A stretch of DNA of 64,000 nt from Stictocephala bisonia (taxonomy: Eukaryota; Arthropoda; Insecta; Hemiptera; Membracidae). Both the position numbers and the translations under genes were made by a program. The stretch is from positions 1,263,501-1,327,500 of the forward strand of contig JAQJVL010000153.1 of NCBI GenBank assembly GCA_035578905.1, read 5' to 3'. Below are positions 11,850 to 23,052 of this stretch, in pieces. Under the pieces are notes generated by a model. It saw only the letters and a program-made list of their open reading frames with translations. It did not search any database and was not told where the DNA came from. Position 1 is the first letter of the stretch. The number at the start of each line of letters is the position of its first letter.

Positions 11850-13149
11850 CTTATATATAGGCCAATAGTTTATTTGAGGCTAGGCTAGTAATGTAGGGAG
11901 GGTATTATATATATTTTAATAATAATGATCACTTATATTGTAATTTCCTAATTCAAGAATAAAGAAATTCAATATTTCACTTTATGAACAAATAAACTAT
12001 AATCAAGCATGTATGTTTTAAATGTGTACGCAAATAATTTAATTCTATTTGAAATAGGTCTAAGATAAACTCTTGAACATATTAATAACACAGCTACCTT
12101 TTTATTGAATTATATACATCCTTTTATTTTTTCATAGATCAAATTAACAAATTCAATAAGAATAAAGAAACCTTCAATTTAAATTTATAAATAAAACTAA
12201 ATCATAATAGCTCAGGTATAATTTTAATTTGTAACAAAATATTGAAACTCAGTTTAGTACGAGATCATCTCTAATTAACATAAATATAGCAATCACACCT
12301 TGAAAGGCGGGAGGCGATAATTGTCGGCCAATTTCGTTTAGCCGTGTCCGTCAGAAGCTAAACGCTTCGGCAATAGTCGTGTTCATTCGGAAAGGGTCGG
12401 ATCATTTCCCCACCACCTATCTCTCATCTGCTCAAGAATGTTTGGGAATCTGACGATTAAGGTTCAATCAATAAATTTGATAGAAGCAAATTGGATGGAC
12501 CTTTTTTCAAGACAGTATTTCTTGTGATCAAACTCTCAATGCAGTCAAAATTTTATCTTAAAATTAAATTTTAGAAATAGGATGTCAGGTAATTCTGCAT
12601 TATTACTTGGTCAAGTTCTTTCCATACTTTGATAATACTTTTTTGGGATGCTAAATATCAATATTTAATAAAAATTAGGCGTCGGAAACAAAGTTAGTAT
12701 CATTAGTATACACCGAGGCCACCCATATGTGCTTACTTACATATGGCGGCAGTTAGCACATTAGGTTAGGCTATCATAGCCTATTGTAGAATATGTTTTT
12801 ACAAATTCTGCTGACTGAAAAGCAGTTTGACAGTGAAAATACGTTATTACTGGTTCATTCTACAGTATAATAACCTAACCCTTGACTGCCGCAGTACGAT
12901 GTCTCTGAAATGTCAGTGATAGTGCGTAGACTTTAATTAAAGCTTCTTATCGCTTTGCAATGTGAACAACGGCTTTCCGACACTTGATTTTCATTTTTCT
13001 AACTAAGTGAGGGCTACCACATCATAATATAAAAATATTTGAAGTTGACTAAGTAATAGTGCAGAATTACCAGATGCCAAAGTTTATTAACAATAATGGA
13101 AAAATTAATGGTTTTATTAATGTATAACAAGGGCCTTTTATTGATTTTT
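11850..13149. other. Non-coding AT-rich sequence
   Basis: I see no gene. A GC-richer patch at 12300-12440 (ggcgggaggcgataattgtc) may be a repeat relic. Short CATATG-centred inverted motifs lie near 12725-12750. Confidence 0.35.
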
Positions 13150-13400
13150 TTAAGTTCTCTGGTCCCTTTTAATATTATTTTTGTCGTTGTTAATTTTATG
13201 AACGATTTTTGACATGATGACACCTTTTGGGTGACCTGAATGTTCGGCATCACTTGTGCCGGTACGACCATAATGGAACTCTATAAACCATGATTGGTAG
13301 ATAATGTTTGGATATTTCCAATGCTTCAAAAGTTTAGGGAACAAACACAACATTTGACAGGAGTTTGTTATACCTGTCAAAACGTTGTGTTTGTTCTCTA
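13150..13400 (-). pseudogene. Mariner transposase N-terminal fragment
   Basis: The minus strand encodes YQSWFIEFHYGRTGTSDAEH, followed by SGHPKGVIMSKIVHKI. This matches the mariner/SETMAR DNA-binding region pattern W-F-F-G-R-T-D-A-SGRPK. No catalytic-domain residues follow, and the upstream part is out of frame, so it is a short relic. Flanking terminal repeats are not evident. Confidence 0.55.
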
Positions 13401-14676
13401 AGCACTTGAATCATTGAAAATATTTGAAATGGATGGTGCAGAGTCCCCATAGTATTTATCAAGTCTTTCTTTGGTTTCAGTGATGGTTTTTATGTAAAAA
13501 ATAATGTTTAATCAGTATACGAAATTAACTTTTTCCCATTTTTGTTATAATTTTCGAGGTTTATGTATTCAATGGCTGTCAGACATTAACTGCATGACAC
13601 AGCTCGCTCAAAATAAAAAATTGTCCACTCATAGATGTAAGTTGATGAAAGCAGTGTTGCATTTAACATTTTGATTGCAGCCTATGTTATTAAACATAGC
13701 GCAGCAGTGGCATATGTTGATTTATGTAGCACCCCTGCTTCAAATGCGTTGGTTCAGCGTGAGTTAGGCTATTGCTGAGGGACTTTATGTCACTTGCCAC
13801 TTGTTGTGCCAGTTTTGTATTAGTTTGAGATCATTTCGTTTCCATTCCCGCCATTTTTGAAGAAGGAGTGACTGTGCTAGTACTAAGTGTGATAGTGTTT
13901 CGTGGTTAGCCATTAAGGTGTGCAATTATGTAGTCTTTCTGCATTCAACATGTTAAAAGTTACTGCGTGGGAAATTTCAAAAGTCACTGACTTATTAAAC
14001 AGCCCATATAACCTAATCATAAAAATAAGTTCTTGAAATTGCCAAATGTTATGCTATACACTAAAATAGGGAACATAATACATTAATTATTATAATATAT
14101 ATAAAGAATGACTTATAAATACAAAAGCTGTAAGGATCTAGGAAATAAAAATTAAAAAAAGCTTAAATAAAATAGGATTTTGAAAAGAGGGGTTTTAAAA
14201 GAGAGCCAACACATTTATAAATATTATTACAAATTTTAATACATTGAAAAAGTAACAGTGAGAGAAACAATTTTTATATTTACAAAAATGTATGCACAAT
14301 ACTAAAATGGTCTTATGTTAAATAACTGTATGTACAAGCAAATAATTATAATACAAATGTCAAATACACAATGTACAAAAATATGTATTTAGTGTGATAA
14401 AAATTACTTAAAGCAACTAAATAGACACTATTTAGATAAGCGTAAAGATGTATTGTCAGAAAATACTCAAGATGATGATTAAATGAAATGTTAAAAATAA
14501 AAAAGGAGTCTAAAAACTTGGACATATGTAATAGTTAATTTCTCTCCTTATCAAAATATCTGTAAATAATCAGGTTATATTTTACTGGAAAGATTTTTAA
14601 GTAAAAATTCAGTTAGAAATCAACATGTAATTTTAGGGAAATAAAATGTTTGCATATACACAATAAGTGAAATATA
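13401..14676. other. Non-coding sequence
   Basis: I see no gene. The 3' half (about 13980-14670) is very AT-rich. Confidence 0.35.
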
Positions 14677-16096
14677 CAGGGTGACTATACATTTTTGAAC
14701 ATATTTTAAAATTAAATAAATACATAACCAATTGACTTAAAGTCAGTAAAATGTGTCCTAAACTGTGAGTGTAAGGTGTTTTGTTCTTAATGACTCTTAA
14801 TGATGTGGCATAGCCAGCTGGCCAACAATGGACCTTTCTACACCAGTTGTTAATTACAGTTCTCTAAACAAACATTCACCTAACCTCAAATCAAAATGGC
14901 TAGTGTGCAAGAAAAAGCAGCGTGTTCTTGTTTTTCACGAAATCAGATCTTTAATAACTTTTCAAAAAATGTTTCGTTTAGAGTATGGCCACCACCCTCC
15001 GAGTAAAAATTCTATAAAACGTTGTTATAGGCAGTTTGAACATACAGGAAGTGTCCAATATAGAAAAGGTGATGGTAGACCTCCAGTTTCTAAAGCTATT
15101 GTTGAACAAGTAAGAGAATTGTTTACAACGAGCCCTGGTAAGTCTACTTAGCGTGCAAGTTTGGAATTAGGATTACCACAATCAACTGTCTTGAAAATTT
15201 TGCATAAACAGCTTAAGCTTCATGTGTGCAAAATTAAATTGCTGCATAAAATTAAACCTAATAATAATAAACCTCGATGCTATGATTTTGCTATCAGCAT
15301 ACTTGAAATTGAAGAAAGTTTTGAAAGATAATAAAGAAGGCAATTTTTTGAAAAAAATAATTTTTTCTGTTGAAGCAACTTTCCATGTTTCAGGTAAGGT
15401 AAATAGACACAATTGTAGGATTTGGGGTACTGAAAATTCTCATAGTGTTCGAAAACAAGAATGAGACAGCCCTAAAATAAACATTTGGTGTGCATTAGAA
15501 GTGATAGGGCTCTTTTTGCACAGAATTGACAATTACTAAGGAGGTATACCTCGAAATGCTCTAACTTTTTGCAATTCCACAAATTGAGCATAGACAATCA
15601 AATGTTTACTGGCAACAAGATGGTGCCCCTCCACACTGGGGTAAGATAGTACGAGACTACCTAAATGACATGTTTCCTGGTCGTTGGATTGGACAAGATG
15701 GTCCAATTCCTTGGTCTCCAAGTTTTCCAGATATCACAACCTTAGAAGACTTCTTTTTTTGGGGTTATGTCAAGGACAGAGTGTACGCAAAGAAGGTTCA
15801 AAACATTGAGGAACTTAAGAGAAGTCAGTGAGGTTATTGGAAGCATAACTCCAGCAATGCTTAGAAAAACATGGCTTGAGGTTGAACTCAGACTTGCGTG
15901 CAAACCACTGAGAGCACGTGGAAATGTTTTAGTTTACTTATGAAAAGAATAAGTAAAAGTAATGAGTTTGTTAATTATTATATAAAAAACTTTTTTAAAT
16001 TTGCTATTTAATAAAACAATTTTCATGTTTCCAAGTTGCTTGGTTATTTATTTATTTAATCCTAAAATGTGTCCAGTAATTTTTATAATCACCCTG
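14677..16096 (+). mobile_element. Tc1/mariner-like transposon, 1420 bp, TA flanks
   Basis: The ends read CAGGGTGACTATACATTTTT and, inverted, a matching ...ATAATCACCCTG, with TA on each side (14675-14676 and 16097-16098). The element carries one decayed transposase on the plus strand and is complete end to end. Confidence 0.85.
14896..15943 (+). pseudogene. Tc1/mariner-like transposase, inactive
   Basis: The likely start is ATG at 14896 (MASVQEKAACS), followed almost at once by a frameshift into the frame reading QRVLVFHEIRSLITFQKMFR. Helix-turn-helix blocks follow (EYGHHPPSKNSIKRCYRQFE; GDGRPPVSKAIVEQVRELF; after a stop at 15149, ASLELGLPQSTVLKILHKQL). The catalytic core starts at IFSVEATFHVSGKVNRHN, where the first catalytic Asp of the usual SDEATFH motif is Val (codon 15369-15371). 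The region matching QQDGAPPHW survives near 15618, and the C-terminal WGYVKD region near 15760, in different frames. Several stops and frameshifts confirm it is dead. Confidence 0.85.
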
Positions 16097-18080
16097 TATA
16101 ATGTTTCTGATTAGAATGACTTGAAGCCACTTCTTTTGAACTGATACTAAACTAAACACACTTTATCATACAACAAGACAGAGTTATGCATAAGAGTTGC
16201 GTATTTATATGTATTTATTATAAGCATATAAGAAATACATATAAATGAAATTTAGCTGATTCTTATTAACCATAATTAGGCAAATCATTGTAGATTTAAA
16301 ATTTTTTGCTAAACCCTGAGTATCAGGACAAAAATTGTATAATAAATACTAAGCAATGATTTTGTGGGACTATGAATTCAGACCACAAGCTATTTGCCAT
16401 CAGGTATTAAAAATATGTTCAAACGGAATTCAATATTTAATAAATGTAAATAATGAAGCTGTTAGAGTTGAGAATTGAAATATTTGGCACCCTGTATTAT
16501 TTGGCTTAGACAAAAATACTGTCGCTACAGTCCTGACTTGATTATCTACTGTGTTTTTTTAATACGTTAATGCTACGTCTAGGGAGAGACAAGGGCTAGA
16601 ACTTAAGAGGATGAAATATAAATATAAGCATTGTAATAAGAGTATAGTACAGACGAGTAATGTCATACATGTGGGTGAGAGGGCTGTAAATTTTGGATTA
16701 CATGTTTATGAAAATGGGATTCTAAAGAAATGAATGTATATTGTACTTAATAAGGCGTGCGTATAATTTCATGTTCAAATGTGCAATTCCGGTGAACTAT
16801 AGCACAATAACTGAGGCTACGAATGTACAGTTCATGAGGCAATGTTAATTCAGGTTTTACTAATTCATCTGAGTGCCAGGTAATGTTATTTCAGACAGGC
16901 CATATTTTCAACTTCTTTTTATTACAGAACCAGTTACTAGATAATCGTATTTGTTTTAAGTTTTTGAATATTAAAGTGATCAGTTACGAACTTATTACAT
17001 GTGAACTAATTGTTTCTTACATAAATTTCATATAATAATGTTAAACTTTCACTTAAAATAAATCGTTTTTATGGCTTTTAGTGGGGAGAGATGTCCAATC
17101 GAGATACAGTTCCCTCATCTGCTCAGGGTTTTGTAGGGCACCTGATTTTTGTTTTGTAGGGCTTAGGCTAAAATAATATTAAAAAAACCTTCCTCTAAAT
17201 TAAGTTGCAATAAGTAATTGCTTCCGAAAAAATTGCTCCCAGAATAAGTTAACACAATCAGGAATGAATTTAGGGTATAAGAAGGGCTCTTTTGGCGTCA
17301 AAACAGTTTTTAGGCCAGAGGAATTAATGTCAATTTAGCTGTTTGTTGCGCTATTCATTTTGTATTTTCTAACAAAACAAAACATAAAAATAAAGCCCAA
17401 CCCTTAGTGTTCAACTATGGTTGATCAACAATAACTTTATTCCTCGCACAATACTTCTAGTTAAACAATATTTCATGACATACATTATGCAATTAAACTC
17501 AGTTGCATTTATTCATTATAAATGAATTTTAACAAAATAATTTTTTGAATGGTTTATTATTAATTCATCATAATAACTCATAAATCATGGAAATAAATTA
17601 ATAGAAGATGATCACTAACATAAATTTCAGTTTTTATACTTAAAAAAAAAAAAAAAAAAAAATCCCTATAATATTTTTCCAGTAGTTCAAGGGTTTCAAA
17701 TATTGTCTTAATTCTTTTAAAAACCTCTTACTATTATAAGAATTATTTTTTTCAAACTTTTACAACTACCATAAGACTACAGACAAAATTTTTATATCTA
17801 ATAATAAATTAAAAACTTAAAGAAATGAAAATACATATTTAATTTTTGTACAATACCTTTTCCAAATACTATAACGAATATGTTTTAGCAACATAATCAA
17901 CTAAAACAACAAAATGTATAAAAAACTAAAAATTACTAAATAAAAGGTGAATATATTATTAAAAAATTAGATGGTATCTACTAAGACAGAATATCAATCA
18001 CAAAAATGAAAATTACAAACTATATTCTTAAAAAACTTTGTATAGAGCTAAAAAAAAAATTAAAGATACAGTAAATATAC
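16097..18080. other. Non-coding AT-rich sequence
   Basis: No gene is seen. A pure A run lies at about 17641-17661. The stretch 17085-17160 (ccctcatctgctcagggt) weakly resembles one near 12425, possibly the same dispersed repeat. Confidence 0.35.
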
Positions 18081-18240
18081 TTTATTTTTATGACTAAAAC
18101 TATAAATAATCAAAACAGGATGAAACTGCACTATATCACAAATTCTTCCAAAGAATTACCTATTGGTAAGTCAGTGTTGAAACAACTGTTTTTATAGAAT
18201 TATTAATCATTAAACATTAACACGAGTAAAATACACTGTC

Positions 18241-18310
18241 TCACAGAAAATTGTATTCTCTTGTAGCAACGAGGTCCATGTGGGATTCTTCGATACTACT
18301 GGTTTTGAGT
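18241..18310 (-). CDS. dom: Possible terminal exon and 3' end of the Domino/EP400-like gene
   Basis: On the minus strand a strong acceptor (tattttattatttcag before ACTCAAAACC) precedes a short open stretch. Exon 6 ends in phase 0; in that phase this exon reads TQNQ and stops at 18296. The next frame would read LKTSSIEESHMDLVATREYN, then FL and a stop at 18241, a more protein-like ending, but it needs a carried-over base from an exon I have not found. A TTTATT on the + strand at 18081-18086 (AATAAA on the gene strand) could be the polyadenylation signal. Treat both the exon and its frame as tentative. Confidence 0.35.
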
Positions 18311-18427
18311 CTGAAATAATAAAATACAGTTTTAGTCAATTTGTTTTACTAAATTTATATGGAAAGACATACAATATATAATGTTTTTAGCCACAAAACT
18401 AATAAAAAACAAGTATATTTAGTGGTT

Positions 18428-18718
18428 TTATATCCACATACTGGCTGCGAACGTTGGGGGCTCAATGTGATCACGGATACAACTCAAGCTGCTCATTGTT
18501 CCTACCCAGATTGATCGGTGTCCCGACACTTCCTTGTACACTTTTGTGGTAAAACCTGTAATTGTCACATTCCACAAATGACCCCTCCTATGACTACCCA
18601 AGTTTGCTACCTGAATTAGGGATTCCAACCTGTACATAAGCCCCTTTTTTGCACTGGCAGGTGCTGCACGCAGCATGCCGCTGAGATTTTGTAAGTTGAT
18701 TGGGTCAAATGAGCCTAA
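18428..18718 (-). other. Unidentified open frame, coding status unknown
   Basis: The minus strand is open for about 95 codons (GSFDPINLQNLSGMLRAAPA to AASMWI). I recognise no family. An acceptor-like aaaatctcag at about 18686 and a donor-like CAG/gttgga could delimit a 51-base phase-0 exon of the Domino/EP400-like gene (RHAACSTCQCKKGAYVQ), but nothing else supports it. It could equally be a transposon scrap. Confidence 0.15.
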
Positions 18719-20145
18719 TTATTTTCTATTTCATAAAAAAAAAAACTGATAAATGAGTTATTTAAGTTCTTTAAAATGTTAAATTTACCAGTATAAATAT
18801 ATAATTGTTTATACAGAACCAAAAATCGGCCAATTGATGATTCTGATATTTCATCATGTGTAAATAAAAAAGGCATGAATGTATATTTACATTTAATGTT
18901 CACTTGTATTTTAACTAAAAAAAAAAAACTTCATATATGCCTTAATTTCGGTAGCCACCGATAAGGCTTATAAAATACAAACCAAAAATAATTTCCTATA
19001 TATAAATTTAAAAAGTCATATGAATGAATAAATTTGCACCATTTTTAATTTTTATAATTAAGTGTTGATTGAAATTATAAAAACCTAAATTTCGCTAAAC
19101 ACTCAATCTACCACGACTAACATATTTTTATTTCTTAGATTTCACATAATTATACTATACTATAATTTAAAAAGTGAGGAGATAAGATAATACGGCAACT
19201 GAAATAATGATTTTTCTAAATAGCGCTGAATCACAAAATTAACAGTATTCAACTCTTCAATCTCGTTGCCGAAAATCGTGTAATACCTTACTCTTAACGT
19301 TACAATGTTATTTTTCAACTTGTTTACTAACTATAACAGGAATGTTCTATAAAATATGATAACTAAAATATTGCACAGTAAAATGATTTTTATTAAAGCT
19401 GTTATTATCTATTATGGTTCATAAAACAGTAAATGAAATACAAACAGATTTGTAGGCCTACGTACATATTTCAGTTTTTAAATTAGACCTAATAATATTA
19501 AAAGTGGTCACCCCTACTCATATACAATGTAACTAAATACAGTAGTAAGCGAATGTCTTCACAACAGAACAATAACTCTTTATTTGCGGGGAGTTACATT
19601 TAACCATGGCCACATGATATTATGGCCGGCAGAATGTACATTCATGGAACTAACAACCCTTGTCACCCTCTTTGTCTTACTGCGTAGAATAGATCATTGT
19701 GTATTCCGGCTAACTCTAAAATATAGAACTCTGTGAAGGACAACATTCCTTTAGTTAGGAAAAATGTCTTTACAAAGGGTATCTTGCAGAATATTGTGGT
19801 GAGTGTATTTCGGTATTTTTATTAATAAAATAGGGGACGGTTTGAGGGTGACTTCAGAAACCACCCAGTGACTGGATAGGCGAGACCCAACTCAGGTACC
19901 TTTATTTAAAGGTTTTAAACAAAGGCGTTGTAAACAAATTATACTATTTTTTGTGATTTTTAACAAACATATTCGGATTGAGCGGACAAAAATACGTAAG
20001 AATATATGGACTCTGAGGTGGGTAAACATTTATGTCAATAGTAATTAGTATTTTGGAGAGATAGGACATCAGCAAACTTACCTTAGAAGACAAGTTTACT
20101 AACACCAGAGTAAACTGTTTCACCAGAGTTCACTAACACAAAAGA
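18719..20145. other. Intronic non-coding sequence
   Basis: I see no gene. The block at 19560-19920 is GC-richer and unassigned. Confidence 0.35.
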
Positions 20146-20163
20146 AACACATAATCACACAAA

Positions 20164-20191
20164 TTTTCAGTGCCACTGGCACTTTCTTCAG
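20164..20191 (-). ncRNA. Hammerhead-like core downstream of the Penelope fragment (candidate)
   Basis: On the minus strand the order is CTGAAGA, a perfect 6-bp hairpin (AGTGCC, loop AGT, GGCACT), then GAAAA. Hammerhead ribozymes have CUGANGA, stem II, then GAAA, and Penelope-like elements are known to carry them. It lies about 75 bp beyond the end of the GIY-YIG frame. I could not confirm stem I, stem III or the cleavage site, so this is a candidate only. Confidence 0.3.
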
Positions 20192-20264
20192 GTGATTCGA
20201 GAGAGAGGGAGAGAGACTGACATGGCTTCCACTATTGCTGGGTAAGTGGCTGTGGTGGGGGTGT

Positions 20265-20330
20265 TTAGTGGTGCGGATTGTACATCCATAGAGCAACACT
20301 CAGGTATTGATGCAGTTTTTTTTCAGTTGG

Positions 20331-20378
<48 letters not shown>

Positions 20379-21045
20379 GTTTGTTATCCACTGGTGTGCT
20401 AATTCCATTCTTCGGAGTTGGGAACTATTGGCATGGGAAGGAAGGGATCTGATTACTTTAGTAGTGTAACACTGATCAAAATTTTGGTTATGGAGAAGAG
20501 TATGGGCAGAGACAGGTTTTTCAGGATTTTGGACTTTGCAATCATGTCTATGGCCATTCATGCGTTTTCGAAGGGTTTTACTGATAAGGCCGATATATTG
20601 GGCAGGACAGTGCTGGCACTGGAGTTGATAAATTAGACTGGTGGAATCACAGGAGTGGTTTCCAAGTATCTTGTAGGTTAAGAAGGTAGTGGAGCTGGTA
20701 AAAGATGTGGCTGGGAGATGAATAGGGCAGGTTTTGCAAAATTTCTTGTTACAAGGATTAGAACCAGAAGGACAGGTCAGGATGTTGGGATCAGGTAACT
20801 TAGGATGGACCAGGATTTGGTAGAGGTTTTTGTTTTGTCTGAAAGTTGCAGTAGGAGGTTTTTCAAGGAGATATTTGGTGTGGGGGGAAGCTTTTAAGAT
20901 GTTGAAGCCATCTTTCAGGATTTGGTTAAGTTTCTGTAGGTCATGGTGGTAATTAGTGACAAGAGGTAAGCATTGGGAACTACTTCTGGTTTGGGGTTGG
21001 TTTTGGGACTGGGCTAAACAGATTTGGTTTTTAATGTCAATAGTA
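20265..21045 (-). pseudogene. Penelope-like retroelement: C-terminal GIY-YIG endonuclease fragment
   Basis: A continuous minus-strand frame of about 260 codons runs from near 21045 to the stop at 20265. It begins after a truncation (DIKNQICLAQSQNQ), passes HTKYLLEKPPTATFRQNKNL and LVHPKLPDPN, then a Cys cluster (NPCNKKFCKTCPIH). The endonuclease core follows: LIYQLQCQHCPAQYIGLISK, TLRKRMNGHRHDC and PVSAHTLLHNQNFD. The C-x2-C plus QYIG, then R and GH(R)xD, is the pattern of Penelope-like GIY-YIG domains. The reverse transcriptase is missing, so the copy is 5'-truncated. The frame runs into a (TA)n tract at 20331-20376 that adds an (IY)n tail. A start codon appears only inside the domain, so ATG-based calling hides most of it. 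Confidence 0.8.
20331..20376. repeat. (TA)n microsatellite at the end of the Penelope fragment
   Basis: This is an almost pure TA dinucleotide tract with one interruption (tatatgtata). It lies at the 3' side of the Penelope-like coding fragment on the minus strand. Confidence 0.9.
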
Positions 21046-21528
21046 AGTTAGTAAGTGATCCCGACCAGCTTTGTATAAGAGTGATTTTGTGAAGGGAAGT
21101 ACATACAATTTCAAAAGATATATATTGAAAAATAGCTAGATCATATTTTTCTGTCTGTCTATGCCAGTGGCATTTTTAACTTATTTTTCAAACCTTGTTA
21201 TCGGACAATGGTCTTTTCTATTTATAAGTATTAAAAAACTCGACATAATTAATTCGAAACATTCTGTTTACTTTTTTATAATAATCAACATCAAAACAAA
21301 AATCAGCTGTTACACATTGCAAATAATATATTTAGAAACACTACAACTCTTCCCTTGTAAAAGAAAATTGAAAGATTTGAATTGTGAAAATTAAATTATT
21401 AGTTTTTAATTTGATTAGTGTGATGTCTCCAAATCATTTGATCAACTTGTACACAGTACACCACCCTTCCAATTCTTTGTTTTATAACTCCTCTTCTCCA
21501 CACCTTTTTCCCGGGCCTTGAATAATCT

Positions 21529-21737
21529 CTCACCATAACTATTGATGCCAGTGCAGTAGGTCTTGGAGCAACTCTATCACACTCATTTTTGGATGGGTCA
21601 GAGAAACCATTATGCTTTGCTTTCCGAGCTCTCTCATCGGCAGAACAATCTTATTCTCAAGTAGACAAGGAAGCAATAGCAATATTTTGGGACGTTAATA
21701 AATTTTTCCAGTATATGTTTTCAAAACGATTCATTCA
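21529..21737 (+). pseudogene. Ty3/gypsy reverse transcriptase-RNase H fragment
   Basis: The plus strand reads TITIDASAVGLGATLSHSFL, then EKPLCFAFRALSSAEQSYSQ and VDKEAIAIFWDVNKFFQYMF. This is the start of the RNase H-like domain after the gypsy reverse transcriptase: the first catalytic Asp in IDAS, the SAE-YSQ-KEA signature, then a KFxQY(L/M) segment. No protease, RT palm or full RNase H is present. At about 21737 it is joined to integrase sequence in the opposite orientation, so this is a rearranged relic. Confidence 0.8.
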
Positions 21738-21739
21738 GA

Positions 21740-21866
21740 GTACCGCCTTATTCCACTACCTTTCTGAGGTTTCTTTTAACTTTTTGGACGTAACGTTCTG
21801 CCTGACCGTTACTTTGTGGGTTGTACGGTGCAATTGTTCTATGTGAAACTCCATCGCCATTTATCT
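21740..21866 (-). pseudogene. Ty3/gypsy integrase fragment, inverted
   Basis: The minus strand reads GVSHRTIAPYNPQSNGQAER, then YVQKVKRNLRKVVE and a stop. This is the hallmark of the retroviral-type integrase core around its catalytic Glu (HP-SNGQ-E-R). It abuts the RNase H fragment head-to-head, tail side in, so an inversion joined two parts of one or two elements. Confidence 0.85.
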
Positions 21867-22019
21867 ATTTATAAGTATTAAAAAACTCAGACATAATTAA
21901 TTCGAAACATTCTGTTTAGTTTTTTATAATAATCAACATCAAAACAAAAATCAGCTGTTACACACTGCAAATAACATATTTAGAAACACTACATGGTCCA
22001 AACCCATGAAGCAAATTTT

Positions 22020-22092
22020 TAGTGGACCTCCCGGGATTTGAACCCGTAACCCTCTGCACATGAAGCACAAGTGCTAACCACTGAGCTAGCAA
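22020..22092 (-). repeat. tRNA-derived SINE head or tRNA relic
   Basis: On the minus strand there is an A box (TAGCTCAGTGGTTAG, 22074-22088) and, 29 bases on, a B box (GGTTCAAATCC, 22034-22044) inside a good T-arm (CGGGTTCAAATCCCG). The acceptor arms do not pair (ATTCTTG versus GGAGGTC), so it is not a working tRNA. A tRNA-derived SINE promoter is the best reading. Confidence 0.6.
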
Positions 22093-22424
22093 GAATCCTA
22101 TTTGAATTGAAATACAACATAATACGGAAATCTAATCTAATACCATAAATAAATTAAATATATATAACAGGCGAATAATGAATTTGGTAATTAAATATAG
22201 TATTTACAATAAGAACAGTTTTTAGCCCAAAACTAATAAAATACAAGTACAATTAATTATTGATTATTATATCAATAATTTACAAACTTACATTAATTTC
22301 AAGAGATACATATTGAACAATAATCACGCCACTTTAAATTGAAATTCAACATAAGAGGGTAATATTACGGTGTAAACCTAACCTAAAATTATAGTTTAAT
22401 GTGTGATTGTTTTGTGTACTGTAA

Positions 22425-22655
22425 ATTTAAGATAACAACAATTCATAGATCGTAAATCCAATAAAAAATTTATTTTTAATATAACACAAACGTTTTCTAA
22501 AGCAAAGCTTCCATCTTCAGGTTATGTGTGTAAATAATTTTTTTTTTTTTTTTATTTACACATAACCTGAAGATGGAAGCTTTGCTTTCAAAAACGTTTG
22601 TGTTAAATAAATTTTATATTGGATTTACGATCTATGAATTGTTGTTATCTTATAC
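22425..22655. repeat. Foldback repeat with two hammerhead-like cores
   Basis: Arms of about 105 bp at 22425-22530 and 22557-22655 are near-perfect inverted copies (both contain cataacctgaagatggaag, and both end in ggatttacgatctatgaatt reading outward). A T-run separates them. Each arm carries CTGAAGA, then GGAAGC-TTT-GCTTT(C/A), then (G/A)AAAACG, the same layout as the motif near 20180. It is probably two retroelement 3' ends joined head to head. Confidence 0.75.
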
Positions 22656-22902
22656 TATTTCCAATATTTGCTCATATACGTTTTATTTTACTGTAAATTT
22701 GTGTTTGGAAGTTATGTGACTTTCAAGTGTATTTGTTTTTAGTTTTATCAATTATTTCACAGTATGCAGTAATGACGCATACAGTTTCAGCATATGTTAA
22801 ATAATATCCGATCACCGGTGAGTGTGTTAATTCTGAAATAAGAGAAAAGTGCTAATAAAGCACTTTAGAAATATAGCATGAGACTACCACAAAGTCACTC
22901 AC

Positions 22903-23052
22903 ATTATCAGCAGGGGGATGAGAGAGTGTGAGCAAGGTCGGAGCTTGTGTGACAGCAACAGCAACTAGAGGAGTGGTGGTGCCAGATGTTTGAATGCGCA
23001 CAGGGGCTTGGCGGACAGTAATTGGTTGTCCTTGCTGGAATGCAGCAGTAAC
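22903..23052 (-). CDS. dom: Internal coding exon 6 of the Domino/EP400-like gene (50 codons)
   Basis: This exon is read on the minus strand from acceptor catcattgtag (before GTTACTGC) to donor AAT/gtgagt. It is 150 bp, phase 0 at both ends. The peptide starts VTAAFQQGQPITVRQAPVRI, contains VAVAVTQAPTLLTLSHPPAD and ends at N. It is a V/T/A/Q-rich tail like the other exons. A second in-frame donor-like site (GTG/gtagtc) lies about 15 bases further on. It is followed by a 4.6-kb intron with Penelope-like and gypsy fragments. Confidence 0.6.

Larger units (their letters stand above)
21217..21993. repeat. 129-130 bp direct repeats flanking gypsy fragments
   Basis: Segments 21217-21345 and 21864-21993 are about 95% identical (both run from tctatttataagtattaaaa to tttagaaacactaca). 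They are separated by about 520 bp of gypsy-type coding scraps. They could be LTR remnants or a segmental duplication; I see no TG...CA ends. Confidence 0.7.

Noticed and set aside
21589..21846. 85-codon gene
   Set aside because: The first half is gypsy RNase H, the second half is antisense integrase; a chimeric accident.
22020..22092. Functional tRNA gene
   Set aside because: A and B boxes are present but the acceptor stem cannot form; treated as a SINE or tRNA relic.
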